From: JBBDRV01 sp040905285
Lineage (GTDB): Bacteria > Bacteroidota > Rhodothermia > Balneolales > Balneolaceae
DNA length: 30,950 nucleotides
Direction of reading: 5' to 3'
NCBI GenBank assembly: GCA_040905285.1
Contig: JBBDRV010000151.1
Location: 1 to 30,950, forward strand
A program made the position numbers and the translations under genes. This document shows positions 7,859 to 15,961 of this stretch, piece by piece; within the stretch, counting starts at the first letter, position 1, and each line of letters starts with the position of its first letter. Below the pieces are notes generated by a model, which saw nothing but the letters and a program-made list of their open reading frames with translations, searched no databases and was not told the origin of the DNA.

Positions 7859-9130
7859 TCAGTTTGCCCAGCGGCGTTCATATCTGTAGCTGATCAACAG
7901 GGAGATCACGGCCCCGGCAAGCAGGTAGATTCCCGCTGTCAGCCCGAGATCAGTCCAGTTGAACAGTGAAAAAAGGCCTTTCATAATACTCATGCTTAGC
8001 ATCAGCGGCAGCAGCCATCGTACCTGAATACATAAACGTACTGCCGACCAGTTTCCCGGACTGTCCAGATTTCTGAGCCACCATTTGGGTGCAATATCAG
8101 GACTGGCTGTAAGAAGAAGCAATCCGTGATGCAGGATTCCAAAAAGTATCCAGGAAATAAGCATAAGGGCACTTCCTGCATCCTGGTATGCGAGTATCCA
8201 GATGAAAAGGTGGCCTGCAGCTACAAAGCGGCCGGACGGCATTTTCCTGTCCATTTGAAGCATGAGAGCCCATCCATGAACTTTCCATCGGGGCGGTATC
8301 CACCATAGCTGTTCAGCTTTAAGCGGTTCCTGCTCTGAATCAGGGCCGCCGGCCACCCCGAAAAATTCACTGAAAAATGCCTGTGTCTGATAAAAAAAGC
8401 GGTCGGCATATCTGCGGACGGCATAAATCCGGTTCAGACCGAATAAAAACAGAAGCAGTGCTGCCATAAATTCCCCTGCCGGTCCCCCCGCTCCAAATGC
8501 CAGAGCACCGGCCACGACAGCCATCATACCCAGTAACGCAATTTTAACTGAAGAAATCAGACTCGGTATGGAACCGGGGTCGATGGGGTATTTTGCAATT
8601 TCTGCAAGCTGCCGGCGAATATTTCGACCTTTCTCCCCCTCCTGCCATTCCTGGGAGTTCTTTCCGATTTTCAAATAGCAGCAGGAGGCATAGAGATAAA
8701 TGCCCGCTAAAAAAAGTATGCCGTAGCCCAGTAACATCAGCTGACCGGGAAAATCAGCTGTCAGGCCCCTTTCATCAGCCAGTGCTGTTACCACGATGAG
8801 CATGGCCCCGGTACCCCAGACCACCCTGTGCCTGCCGATGTACTCCTTGATCAGCCTGCCGGACGGCAGATTGGCCAGCTGGAAAAGCCGGCTTGCCGAA
8901 TCCGGAAAACTGATATAGGGCAGGATAAATGCAAGGATTCCCGAGAGGACAAACAGCAGATACCTCATCATCACCAGCCGTCTTTCCAGACTATAATCGT
9001 GTACAACGCTGACGAACAGCACTATCAGAATCAGTGCCGGAAAAAAGACAACCAGTCTGTCAGACCACGTTTTACTTCGTATGGAGATTCCCGCAGGTGA
9101 TTTCATAAGCGCCAAATATAACGTGTTCAA
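7859..9130 (-). CDS. Multi-pass membrane protein, probable ABC permease partner
   Basis: The 423-residue product is very hydrophobic, with about nine to ten candidate membrane segments. Clear ones lie near residues 27-45, 57-80, 105-120, 130-155, 195-240, 310-345, 370-390 and 395-415. Charged loops separate them, including one around residues 160-185. No catalytic motif or signal peptide is visible and I do not recognise the family. It lies 13 bp upstream of an ABC ATPase gene on the same strand, which is the whole basis for proposing that it is the transmembrane half of a small ABC exporter. The first residues MNTLYLALMKSPAGISIRSK could be a cytosolic amphipathic start, as in ABC-2-like permeases. 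It is divergent from the electron-transfer operon. Confidence 0.7.
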   Translation of the reverse strand: MNTLYLALMKSPAGISIRSKTWSDRLVVFFPALILIVLFVSVVHDYSLERRLVMMRYLLFVLSGILAFILPYISFPDSASRLFQLANLPSGRLIKEYIGRHRVVWGTGAMLIVVTALADERGLTADFPGQLMLLGYGILFLAGIYLYASCCYLKIGKNSQEWQEGEKGRNIRRQLAEIAKYPIDPGSIPSLISSVKIALLGMMAVVAGALAFGAGGPAGEFMAALLLFLFGLNRIYAVRRYADRFFYQTQAFFSEFFGVAGGPDSEQEPLKAEQLWWIPPRWKVHGWALMLQMDRKMPSGRFVAAGHLFIWILAYQDAGSALMLISWILFGILHHGLLLLTASPDIAPKWWLRNLDSPGNWSAVRLCIQVRWLLPLMLSMSIMKGLFSLFNWTDLGLTAGIYLLAGAVISLLISYRYERRWAN

Positions 9131-9239
9131 CAGTCATTCTCTGCATTGATCGGCAAATTTTCGGAGAAACCGAAACTGACCGGAGATAGACGAAAAATTC
9201 TCCCTGCCGCTGCCGCCGGTCCGGTCCGATCCTGTTCCG

Positions 9240-9264
9240 CCGCAATCAATATGAATGGTTGCGG
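9240..9264. promoter_or_regulatory. Inverted repeat in the etfB upstream region
   Basis: In the 200-bp divergent spacer before etfB there is an 8-bp inverted repeat, CCGCAATC (9240-9247) and GGTTGCGG (9257-9264), with one G-T pair and a nine-base AT-rich centre. It sits 67 bp before the etfB start and could be an operator or a leader hairpin. Nothing in the sequence identifies the binding factor. Confidence 0.3.
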
Positions 9265-9330
9265 AGCTTCTTTTGTATAGTGGATACGGGGATAAACGGT
9301 ACTGAATCTGAATGCCCAAAGAAAATCCAA

Positions 9331-10098
9331 ATGAAAATATACGTATGTATAAAACAGGTTCCGGATATTGATGCACCGATCCGGATCAGGGATGGCCGGC
9401 TGCTGCTGGACAGGGACCGGATGGTCATGAATGCCTATGATGCCTCTGCCCTTGAAGCGGCTCTTGTATTGACGGAAGAAACTGAAGGGGACGTGGAGGC
9501 CGTACTGATCGGTCCCGGGAAAGCCGGTGAAACGATTCGTAAAGCTCTTGCGATGGGAGCTGATTCAGGTACGCATATAGTGGCGGATACTACAGGGTAC
9601 GACTCTGCCGCATATGCAAACATTCTGTCCGCTTTTTTTACAGGCAAAACCTACAATTACATTGCCTGTGGCAAACAGGCACAGGATACCGATTCCGGAC
9701 TGACCGGAGGAATGGTGGCCCGGCTGTTGAACATACCCTATGTATCGAATGCTGTACGCGTTGAAGGGGGACATGACGGAATCACCGTGACACGCCAGGG
9801 GGATACGGGGCGCGAACTGATCGACCTTCCGGTACCCGGGCTGTTTACCTGCTCCAATGACATGAATGAGCCAAGAATACCGGGGCTGAAAGGGATCATG
9901 CAGTCAAAACGGAAACCTGTTCATGTACTGAGCCTTGACGATCTGGGTATAGACAAATCGTCCATTAAAACGCATACACGTATTACCGGGTATGAACAAA
10001 TACCCGGACGAAAGCCGGGCAGAACGTTTGAAGGTGAACCCGGCGAAATCGCCCGTGATGTAGCAGCGCTGCTGAATGAGGAGACCGGAATCTCCTGA
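9331..10098 (+). CDS. etfB: Electron transfer flavoprotein, beta subunit (FixA-like)
   Basis: This is the AMP/FAD-binding small subunit of the ETF heterodimer, which takes electrons from acyl-CoA dehydrogenases and similar enzymes. The 255-residue protein opens MKIYVCIKQVPD, the hallmark ETF-beta start, followed by MNAYDASALEAAL, the GPGKAGETIRKALAMGAD segment and the CGKQAQDTDSGLTGGMVARLL region. The start at 9331 is chosen because the family N-terminus begins there; an in-frame ATG at 9259 adds 24 unrelated residues. It is the first gene of the operon etfB-etfA-fixC-fixX. Whether this ETF is of the simple or electron-bifurcating type was not decided here. Confidence 0.93.
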   Translation: MKIYVCIKQVPDIDAPIRIRDGRLLLDRDRMVMNAYDASALEAALVLTEETEGDVEAVLIGPGKAGETIRKALAMGADSGTHIVADTTGYDSAAYANILSAFFTGKTYNYIACGKQAQDTDSGLTGGMVARLLNIPYVSNAVRVEGGHDGITVTRQGDTGRELIDLPVPGLFTCSNDMNEPRIPGLKGIMQSKRKPVHVLSLDDLGIDKSSIKTHTRITGYEQIPGRKPGRTFEGEPGEIARDVAALLNEETGIS

Positions 10099-10160
10099 CA
10101 CCGCTGCTGTCATCCGGACCAAGCTGACAACCGATCCATCAACTCTGGAAAACCTATTCT

Positions 10161-11141
10161 ATGAGCACACTTCTGACTTACGTTTCCATTCAGGATGGCA
10201 GGATAAAACGCTCGTCGCTGGATCTGCTCTCCAGGTGTTCGGAAGAAGCCGAAAAAAACGGCCACCGGTCCGCTGCCCTGCTTATCGATGAGTCAGCTTC
10301 GGGTTATGCTTCCGAACTCAGCACCTTCGGCCTCTCAAAAATATATATTGTGGAGGGTCCCCGGTTTAAAAACCGCCTTAACGGTCCTCTTCTCAAGGCA
10401 TTTTCGACAGTTTTAAAACAGGTGAAGCCGGCTGTCCTGTCCCTTGACTCCACAGAAGAATCAAAAGATGTACTTGGTGCGCTTTCTGCCAGTACAGGCG
10501 CCCCGGTTCTTCCGGATCTGTCACAGTTCGAACTGACCGAAAACGGTGTGAAAGGGAAACGTCCCGTTATGGCATCAAAAATTCTATCACTGGTTGAGGC
10601 CGTCGGCAAACCCGTCATCTTCTCTGTCCGTTCGAAGTCGCATGTACAGGCACCGGCACGTACTCCTTCCCGGGCTGATGTGGAAAAAATAGACGTATCT
10701 GTCACCGCGGATGACATGAGAGCCACACTCAGGGAGATACGCAAAGCCAAAGGAAGCGGCATGGATCTGTCAGAAGCAGAAACTATTGTCGCTGCGGGAC
10801 GGGGCGTCCGGGATGAAAAAGGGCTCAATCTGATTTACGAACTGGCCGGGGTTCTGCAGGCGGGAATAGGAGCCTCTCGGGCCCTGACAGAATCCGGCGT
10901 ATTCGACTCAAGCCTGCAGATCGGGCAGACAGGCAAAGTGGTTTCCCCGCAGCTTTACATTGCCGTCGGCATTTCGGGTGCAATTCAGCATGTAGCGGGA
11001 ATGACAAACAGCAGGATTATTGTAGCCATTAACAGTGATCCCTCCGCCCCCATTTTTGATATTGCCGACTATGGTATTGTGGGTGATCTTTATAAAGTGC
11101 TTCCGCCGTTTATAGAAGAAATACGTTCATTTAAATCATAA
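10161..11141 (+). CDS. etfA: Electron transfer flavoprotein, alpha subunit (FixB-like)
   Basis: This is the FAD-carrying partner of EtfB. The C-terminal flavin domain is complete: GRGVRDEKGLNLIYELAGVL, then GIGASRALTESG, the conserved IGQTGKVVSPQLYIAVGISG, and AINSDPSAPIFDIADYGIVG near the end. The N-terminal half is the more variable Rossmann-like domain. The length of 326 residues is normal for EtfA. It follows etfB by 62 bp and precedes fixC by 68 bp on the same strand. Together with fixC and fixX this gives a full route from a dehydrogenase flavin to the quinone pool. Confidence 0.95.
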   Translation: MSTLLTYVSIQDGRIKRSSLDLLSRCSEEAEKNGHRSAALLIDESASGYASELSTFGLSKIYIVEGPRFKNRLNGPLLKAFSTVLKQVKPAVLSLDSTEESKDVLGALSASTGAPVLPDLSQFELTENGVKGKRPVMASKILSLVEAVGKPVIFSVRSKSHVQAPARTPSRADVEKIDVSVTADDMRATLREIRKAKGSGMDLSEAETIVAAGRGVRDEKGLNLIYELAGVLQAGIGASRALTESGVFDSSLQIGQTGKVVSPQLYIAVGISGAIQHVAGMTNSRIIVAINSDPSAPIFDIADYGIVGDLYKVLPPFIEEIRSFKS

Positions 11142-11209
11142 CCGGCCGGACTGGGTTCCGGCAGCCACAGCCCTGGGTGACACGGCAGTGGGTTGAAGGC
11201 AGATAGTTC

Positions 11210-12535
11210 ATGGATGAGAAGTTCGACTGTATAATTGTAGGGGCAGGGGTGGCCGGATTAGCTGCGGCAATGACACTGGCACGGCAGAACATGAAGTTCC
11301 TGGTTATTGAAAAAGGGGAGTTTCCCGGGGCAAAAAATGTTTCCGGAGGAGTTCTTTGGGGACATGACCTGGCGCGAATTGTCCCGGGCTACTGGGAAGA
11401 TAGAGAGGGTGGGTGGGAACGCTTTATCAACCACAGGAGACTTACCTTTCTGGACAAGGAGTCCTCGTTTTCAATAGATTTCAAATCCGGCCATTTTGAG
11501 CAGACCCCCTATTCCGGCGTGGTCGTGCTCCGGTCAAGATTCGACCGATGGCTTGCCGGCAAGGTAGAAGAGGCGATTGCCGAAAGCGACTATCCGGTGG
11601 ATTCATTCATAGCCACCAATATACTCGTGGAGGAATTACTCTCGGAAGGTGACAGGATTGTGGGGATCCGCACCGGAGAAGAGAAATTTTATGCAGACAG
11701 CGTGATTCTTGCTGAAGGAGTCAATAACCTGCTGACCCGGCAGTCCGGTCTTCAAAACACATATGTTCCGGCTGACCACATGCTGACAGGCGTTAAGGAA
11801 ATTATACAGTTTGACCGTCCGGTTCTCGAAAACAGGTTTCAGCTGAACGGTCTCAGTGGATTGTCCAATGAATTTGCAGGTTTTGCCACCCGTGGTATTG
11901 AAGGCGGCGGCTTTCTTTATACGAATCGCGATACGATTTCCATCGGACTTGTACTGGGGCTCAGGGAGTTGCGGGAAAAGGGAATGAAGCCTCATGATAT
12001 CCTGAATGATTTCAAGGCGCATACGGTAATAAGAGATATGATCAGTGGCGGTGAAGTGGTGGAATATTCTGCTCACGTCGTATCCTCGGGCGACAAGCGG
12101 GTGATTCCCGATAAACTGTACAAGGACGGCCTTCTGGTATGTGGTGAAGCTGCCAATCTGCTGATGAATGCGGGGAAGGCCATACAGGGGATGGACTACG
12201 CAATGCGTTCCGGAATCATTGCTGCCGATACTGTTTGCCGGGCAAAAAAGAAGCAGGATTACAGCAGTGCTGTTTTGAAAGGGTACCAGGACGAACTGGA
12301 GAGCAGCTATGTTATGCAGGATATCAACAATTTCCAGGAAGCTGTCCACCTGTTGCACAATCCACTCATGTACCGCAAGATGCCAAACCTGATCAATCAT
12401 TTCGGCCGTAAATTTTTTACGATCACGGATACCCCCGCTATGAAAGCCCGTCATATTTTCCGGGAATCTGTCAGGGAACACGCATCCTGGCTGGATATTA
12501 TTAAAATCGGAATCAAAGGAGCAAAATCATTATGA
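11210..12535 (+). CDS. fixC: FixC-type ETF-quinone oxidoreductase flavoprotein
   Basis: This is a peripheral membrane FAD protein that accepts electrons from ETF and reduces quinone, with its iron-sulfur partner FixX. The N-terminal dinucleotide fold is FDCIIVGAGVAGLAAAMTLA at residues 5-24, followed by PGAKNVSGGVLWG, typical of FixC/ETF-QO. A late LVCGEAANLLMNAGKAIQG segment corresponds to the second flavin contact, GEA..L.N. At 441 residues it is the short FixC form without the fused C-terminal ferredoxin domain of mitochondrial ETF-QO; that domain is encoded separately by the next gene. Its stop overlaps the fixX start by four bases (12532-12535), which suggests translational coupling. Confidence 0.93.
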   Translation: MDEKFDCIIVGAGVAGLAAAMTLARQNMKFLVIEKGEFPGAKNVSGGVLWGHDLARIVPGYWEDREGGWERFINHRRLTFLDKESSFSIDFKSGHFEQTPYSGVVVLRSRFDRWLAGKVEEAIAESDYPVDSFIATNILVEELLSEGDRIVGIRTGEEKFYADSVILAEGVNNLLTRQSGLQNTYVPADHMLTGVKEIIQFDRPVLENRFQLNGLSGLSNEFAGFATRGIEGGGFLYTNRDTISIGLVLGLRELREKGMKPHDILNDFKAHTVIRDMISGGEVVEYSAHVVSSGDKRVIPDKLYKDGLLVCGEAANLLMNAGKAIQGMDYAMRSGIIAADTVCRAKKKQDYSSAVLKGYQDELESSYVMQDINNFQEAVHLLHNPLMYRKMPNLINHFGRKFFTITDTPAMKARHIFRESVREHASWLDIIKIGIKGAKSL

Positions 12536-12834
12536 AACTGTTAACTCTTGAAGAACGCCTGGGGCTTGTCAGCTATCGTAACCAGGCCAAAAAAAATATC
12601 AAACCCCACATAGTGGTAAATACGGATATTTGTAATTCTGAATGCCCGCACAAAGCCACCACCTATACCTGTCCGGCAAACTGTTATACTATTGATGACG
12701 AGGGAAAGGTGCATTTTCAGGTTGACGATTGCATCGAGTGCGGCACGTGCATGTACGCCTGTGACCAGGGAGCGGTAACTTGGTCATTCCCCGATCCTGA
12801 AACGGGACGAGGGGTCAACTGGAATTATGGATAA
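12532..12834 (+). CDS. fixX: FixX-like ferredoxin, partner of FixC
   Basis: This small 100-residue protein carries a [4Fe-4S] cluster motif, CIECGTC with a following C (DDCIECGTCMYACDQGAV, residues 63-80). An upstream half-motif CNSECPHKATTYTCPANCY corresponds to the vestigial second site of the FixX/ETF-QO C-terminal domain. The terminal VTWSFPDPETGRGVNWNYG resembles the conserved W.YP..G.GV.YR.G ending of that domain. It passes electrons between FixC and quinone or ETF. The start overlaps the fixC stop, and a strong terminator follows 69 bp downstream, so this is the last gene of the operon. Confidence 0.93.
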   Translation: MKLLTLEERLGLVSYRNQAKKNIKPHIVVNTDICNSECPHKATTYTCPANCYTIDDEGKVHFQVDDCIECGTCMYACDQGAVTWSFPDPETGRGVNWNYG

Positions 12835-12903
12835 GGATCTGGAAATGTGCCGTTCATGCTGTTAAAGATCGATTCAGGTTTATTCAGAAAGTAAAAACCA
12901 AAA

Positions 12904-12931
12904 AAAAACCCTGCCGTTCGGCAGGGTTTTT
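12904..12931. terminator. Bidirectional intrinsic terminator
   Basis: A perfect stem CCCTGCCG/CGGCAGGG (12909-12916 and 12919-12926) with a two-base loop is flanked by an A-run on the left and a T-run on the right. It can therefore end both the plus-strand etf-fix operon and the minus-strand gene that stops at 12949. Confidence 0.92.
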
Positions 12932-12948
12932 ATGATTGATTGGTTTAT

Positions 12949-13449
12949 TTAGATGGACGGTGTTGAAGGTTCCGTATCATCTGTTGGCCGGTCTGGTCTG
13001 TCAGGACTGTCTGTCGGCCGGTCAGGATTCTCCTGTTCGGTCGGTGGAGACTGTCGGTCATCCATCGGCCCTTGCTGAGAGTCTCCCTCAGGCTGAAGAT
13101 TGATCTGCACTTCAGACTCGCCGTCTTCTGAAACTTCCACTTCCTGACTGAACTGTTCATATCCATCTGACCTTACCTGTACATTATATGTACCGGGTTC
13201 CAGATCTTCCACAGAAAAGCTTCCGTCCTCTTCGGTGGTCGCAGACTCAGCTTCTTCACCGTTTTCCTGAATCATCACTTCAATGTTTGAAAGCGCCTGA
13301 CCGGTGCTGGCATCTGTAACCTCTCCTTTTATCTGTTTTCCGTCATCCTGGTTCCCAAGCTGCTGTGCTTCCGCCTGGATCCCAATCAAACCTGCTATAA
13401 TTAGAAACATTGACGATAGAAAGATTTTTTTGCTAATCATAATTTTCAT
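12949..13449 (-). CDS. Secreted CnaB/carboxypeptidase-regulatory-like domain protein
   Basis: The 166-residue protein has a signal peptide (basic MISKK, hydrophobic core FLSSMFLIIAGLIGI, likely cleavage after QAEA). One beta-sandwich domain of the carboxypeptidase-regulatory/CnaB type follows at about residues 40-120: IKGEVTDASTGQALSNIEVM, then GSFSVEDLEPGTYNVQV and a closing EVQINL. The last 45 residues are a low-complexity Asp/Pro/Arg tail with repeated DRPTD-like units, probably disordered. No type IX C-terminal signal domain, lipobox or anchor is visible, so it is likely periplasmic or released. It stands alone on the minus strand between the fix operon and an acyl-CoA dehydrogenase. A second in-frame ATG at 13440 is an equally possible start. 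The function is unknown. Confidence 0.8.
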   Translation of the reverse strand: MKIMISKKIFLSSMFLIIAGLIGIQAEAQQLGNQDDGKQIKGEVTDASTGQALSNIEVMIQENGEEAESATTEEDGSFSVEDLEPGTYNVQVRSDGYEQFSQEVEVSEDGESEVQINLQPEGDSQQGPMDDRQSPPTEQENPDRPTDSPDRPDRPTDDTEPSTPSI

Positions 13450-13978
13450 CTCTTGTTTTTAAGTTATGTTATTAGTGGTGTTTTAAGTTATGCTGTTAGA
13501 GACCTTTCGGCCATGTTAATATTTATACCATGTATTTTTTTTTATGTTCCAAATTATTTACACGTAATAAAAATTATATAGATTAATAGTTTACATAATG
13601 TATGATAATTTTTTACAATTGTAGAATATGTCTACATATTATCCCCCGCGGGCTTTTTTAATGAACCATTTTCAAAAACATGTGGAATTATAATCGCATA
13701 GAAATTGGTTTGTTTCAGTACTTCGACATTTTCCAAAAATTACGGACATAAAACAGACAGAGAGAACAACACTCCAGCCATAATTTTTGATACGAAGATG
13801 AAATGAATAATGCCGGATAATTGCCCGGTGACTCAACCATATAATCAATGCCTTTAACCGGGCATGACCAAAACGTCTTTAACCGGATATCCAGCAACAG
13901 ATTTTGCAGCGGTTTCTTCTCCTGATCTCCATCCGCGGTAAATGCCTGTGACTGCATACCCGAATTCCCTGAACAGCC
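13450..13978. other. 529-bp intergenic region, AT-rich left half
   Basis: The left half (about 13450-13640) is strongly AT-rich with long T and A runs and probably holds the promoter of the minus-strand secreted protein. A CCCGCGGG palindrome followed by a T-run lies near 13646-13659. The right half is of ordinary composition and leads to the acyl-CoA dehydrogenase start. A minus-strand 80-codon ORF (13715-13957) has no recognisable features and is judged spurious. No RNA gene is recognised. Confidence 0.5.
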
Positions 13979-15160
13979 ATGACTATCAGAAATCTGCCAG
14001 AGCAGCTGAACTTCGGTTTATCCGAAGACCAGCAAATGGTTCGCAATTCGGTCCGTGAACTGGTCCTGAGACACGTTGCCCCCGGCGTAATTGAAAGAGA
14101 CAAAAAGAAAGAGTTTCCCTACCATCTTGTTAAGGTACTGGCCGATCAGAATCTGATGGGCATAAACCACGATGAAGTGTACGGCGGAGCCGGATTCGAC
14201 ACCATCAGCTTTTGTCTGGCCATTGAAGAAATTGCACGCTGGGATGCATCACTGGCGCTTACAGTCGCTTCTCACACGTCCCTCGGTTCCGGACACATAG
14301 CACTTGCGGGAACTCCTGAACAGAAACAGACATTTCTTGTGCCGCTGGCAAAAGGAGAGCAGCTTGCAGCCTGGTGCCTGACAGAACCCGGTGCCGGCAG
14401 CGATGCTTCACAAATGGCAACCACAGCCGTAAAAAAAGACGGCAAATGGATTCTCAACGGCACCAAGACGTTTATCTCGCAGGGATCAGTGGGAGATCTC
14501 TATATTGTTCTGGCCAAGATCCCCGGCGGCAAAAAAAACAGAAACATCAGTTCATTTATCGTGGAGCGGACGCGTAAAGGTGTTCAACCCGGACGTCCAA
14601 TCGACAAACTGGGAATGAACTGTTCAGACACATCTGAAGTTGTTTTTGAGAACGTGGAAGTTCCGTCTGGCCATCTTCTCGGGCGGGAAGGCAACGGGTT
14701 TGCGGATGCAATGAAGATCCTGGACAGCGGCAGAATCGGCATCGGCTCTCTTGCTCTCGGTATAACCAGGGGAGCACTGGAGGAAAGCATGAAGTATTCT
14801 GCTGAAAGACGCCAGTTCGGCCGGCCCATCGGCAGCTTTCAGGCAATAGAGCATAAACTGGTGCGGATGGCTGTCGAACTGGACGCATCCAGAATGCTGG
14901 TTCACCGTGCTGCATGGCTCAGGGACAGGGGCAGACCATATACAAAAGAGGCTTCCATGGCCAAACTTAAAGCATCCGAGGTTTCCGTCAGGTCAACAGA
15001 AGAAGCTGTCCAGATTCACGGCGGATACGGATACACCAGGGAGTATCACGTGGAACGTTTTATGAGAGACGCCAAATTAATGACAATCGGTGAAGGAACC
15101 TCTGAAATTCAAAAATTGATCATCGCACGCGAACTGCGAAAGGATTTCGGCTGCGAATAG
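13979..15160 (+). CDS. Acyl-CoA dehydrogenase
   Basis: This FAD enzyme performs the alpha,beta-dehydrogenation of an acyl-CoA thioester and hands electrons to ETF. The family signatures are present: CLTEPGAGSDASQM in the middle domain, KWILNGTKTFISQG, RRQFGRPIGSFQAIEHKL, and QIHGGYGYTREYHVERFMRDAK near the C-terminus. The IGEGTSEIQ segment carries the short-chain-type catalytic Glu. The length of 393 residues is standard. Chain-length preference cannot be read reliably, although the overall type resembles short/branched-chain enzymes. Its natural acceptor, ETF, is encoded just upstream in the same direction, separated only by the divergent secreted-protein gene. It is probably transcribed on its own. 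Confidence 0.93.
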   Translation: MTIRNLPEQLNFGLSEDQQMVRNSVRELVLRHVAPGVIERDKKKEFPYHLVKVLADQNLMGINHDEVYGGAGFDTISFCLAIEEIARWDASLALTVASHTSLGSGHIALAGTPEQKQTFLVPLAKGEQLAAWCLTEPGAGSDASQMATTAVKKDGKWILNGTKTFISQGSVGDLYIVLAKIPGGKKNRNISSFIVERTRKGVQPGRPIDKLGMNCSDTSEVVFENVEVPSGHLLGREGNGFADAMKILDSGRIGIGSLALGITRGALEESMKYSAERRQFGRPIGSFQAIEHKLVRMAVELDASRMLVHRAAWLRDRGRPYTKEASMAKLKASEVSVRSTEEAVQIHGGYGYTREYHVERFMRDAKLMTIGEGTSEIQKLIIARELRKDFGCE

Positions 15161-15221
15161 TGCCGATGGCCGGATCTGCCTGCGGAAAAAACTTTTCCCG
15201 GCCCTTGTCATTTACCCTTAT

Positions 15222-15267
15222 TCTTGTTTAATTGCACATATATTGTACATAAAATTTCCCTGCATTT
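15222..15267 (+). promoter_or_regulatory. lexA promoter region with candidate operator
   Basis: The 46 bases before lexA are AT-rich and include the palindrome TGTACA (15244-15249) inside TTGCACATATATTGTACAT, where the half-word TTG.ACAT is also directly repeated. LexA usually represses its own gene through a palindrome or direct repeat at the promoter, so this is the natural place for the site. The assignment is inference; no second copy elsewhere in the window supports it. Confidence 0.3.
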
Positions 15268-15933
15268 ATGGACCATGCACAGCTGACGCGAAAGCAAAAA
15301 GAGTTTTTCGATTTTATTCTTGAATACAGGAGCGATCACAACGTCTGGCCGACCTACCGTGAAATCGCTGACTATTTTGGCTACAGGTCACCCAACAGTG
15401 TCACTCAGAATATTCAATCCCTCCTGAAGAAAGAATATCTGATCAGAACGGATGAAGATGAATATGATATTCACCCCCGGCTCCGGCACCTACTTTCCGA
15501 AGCAGATACTCCCGGTATACCTGTGAGGGGACTTATTGCAGCGGGATACCTTCAGGAAGCAGTGGAAGCGGATTTGGGTAAAATTACACTGGAAACCATT
15601 TTTCCCAACCTGGACCGGGTTTTCGCCCTCCGGGTTTCCGGCATGAGCATGAAAGATGAAGGTATATATGACGGGGATTTTGTTCTTCTGATGGATTCGG
15701 ATGTCAACGAAGGTGATATGGGGGCGGTTCTTTACAATGGCGAAACCAGTTTAAAACGTATCTATAAAGATGAAAACGGCCTGCGGCTGGAACCTGCAAA
15801 TGAAGAGTATGATGATATTTTCATTGAACCCGCACTATTTGAAGAAGTGCGGGTAATCGGCAAATATGTAGGACATGTCAACCGCAGCGGTATCCATCGT
15901 GCCGGCAGCAAGCGTTCGTCAGGAACAGCCTGA
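15268..15933 (+). CDS. lexA: LexA repressor, SOS regulator
   Basis: LexA represses DNA-repair genes and cleaves itself when RecA is activated by DNA damage. The N-terminal winged helix is clear at residues 6-60 (LTRKQKEFFDFILEY, then PTYREIADYFGYRSPNSV). The cleavage bond is Ala92-Gly93 in GLIAAGYLQEA. The catalytic dyad is Ser127 (SGMSMKDEGI, close to the classical GMSMKDIGI) and Lys163 (ETSLKRIYK). The length of 221 residues is slightly more than the usual 200-205, owing to a short linker and a basic C-terminal tail. It is monocistronic in appearance. Its presence fits Balneolota/Rhodothermota better than classical Bacteroidales. Confidence 0.96.
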   Translation: MDHAQLTRKQKEFFDFILEYRSDHNVWPTYREIADYFGYRSPNSVTQNIQSLLKKEYLIRTDEDEYDIHPRLRHLLSEADTPGIPVRGLIAAGYLQEAVEADLGKITLETIFPNLDRVFALRVSGMSMKDEGIYDGDFVLLMDSDVNEGDMGAVLYNGETSLKRIYKDENGLRLEPANEEYDDIFIEPALFEEVRVIGKYVGHVNRSGIHRAGSKRSSGTA

Positions 15934-15961
15934 CCCCGGTTTCCATCCGGCCGCGCCAGGT

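Noticed and set aside
11636..12481. 281-codon minus-strand ORF opposite fixC
   Set aside because: It is a shadow of fixC, whose flavin motifs and operon position are unambiguous.
13715..13957. 80-codon minus-strand ORF in the spacer before the acyl-CoA dehydrogenase
   Set aside because: It has no recognisable domain, no ribosome-binding site and a composition typical of chance translation.
15184..15198. Inverted repeat GGAAAA/TTTTCC after the acyl-CoA dehydrogenase gene as a terminator
   Set aside because: It is a six-pair AT-rich stem with no following T-run, too weak to call.
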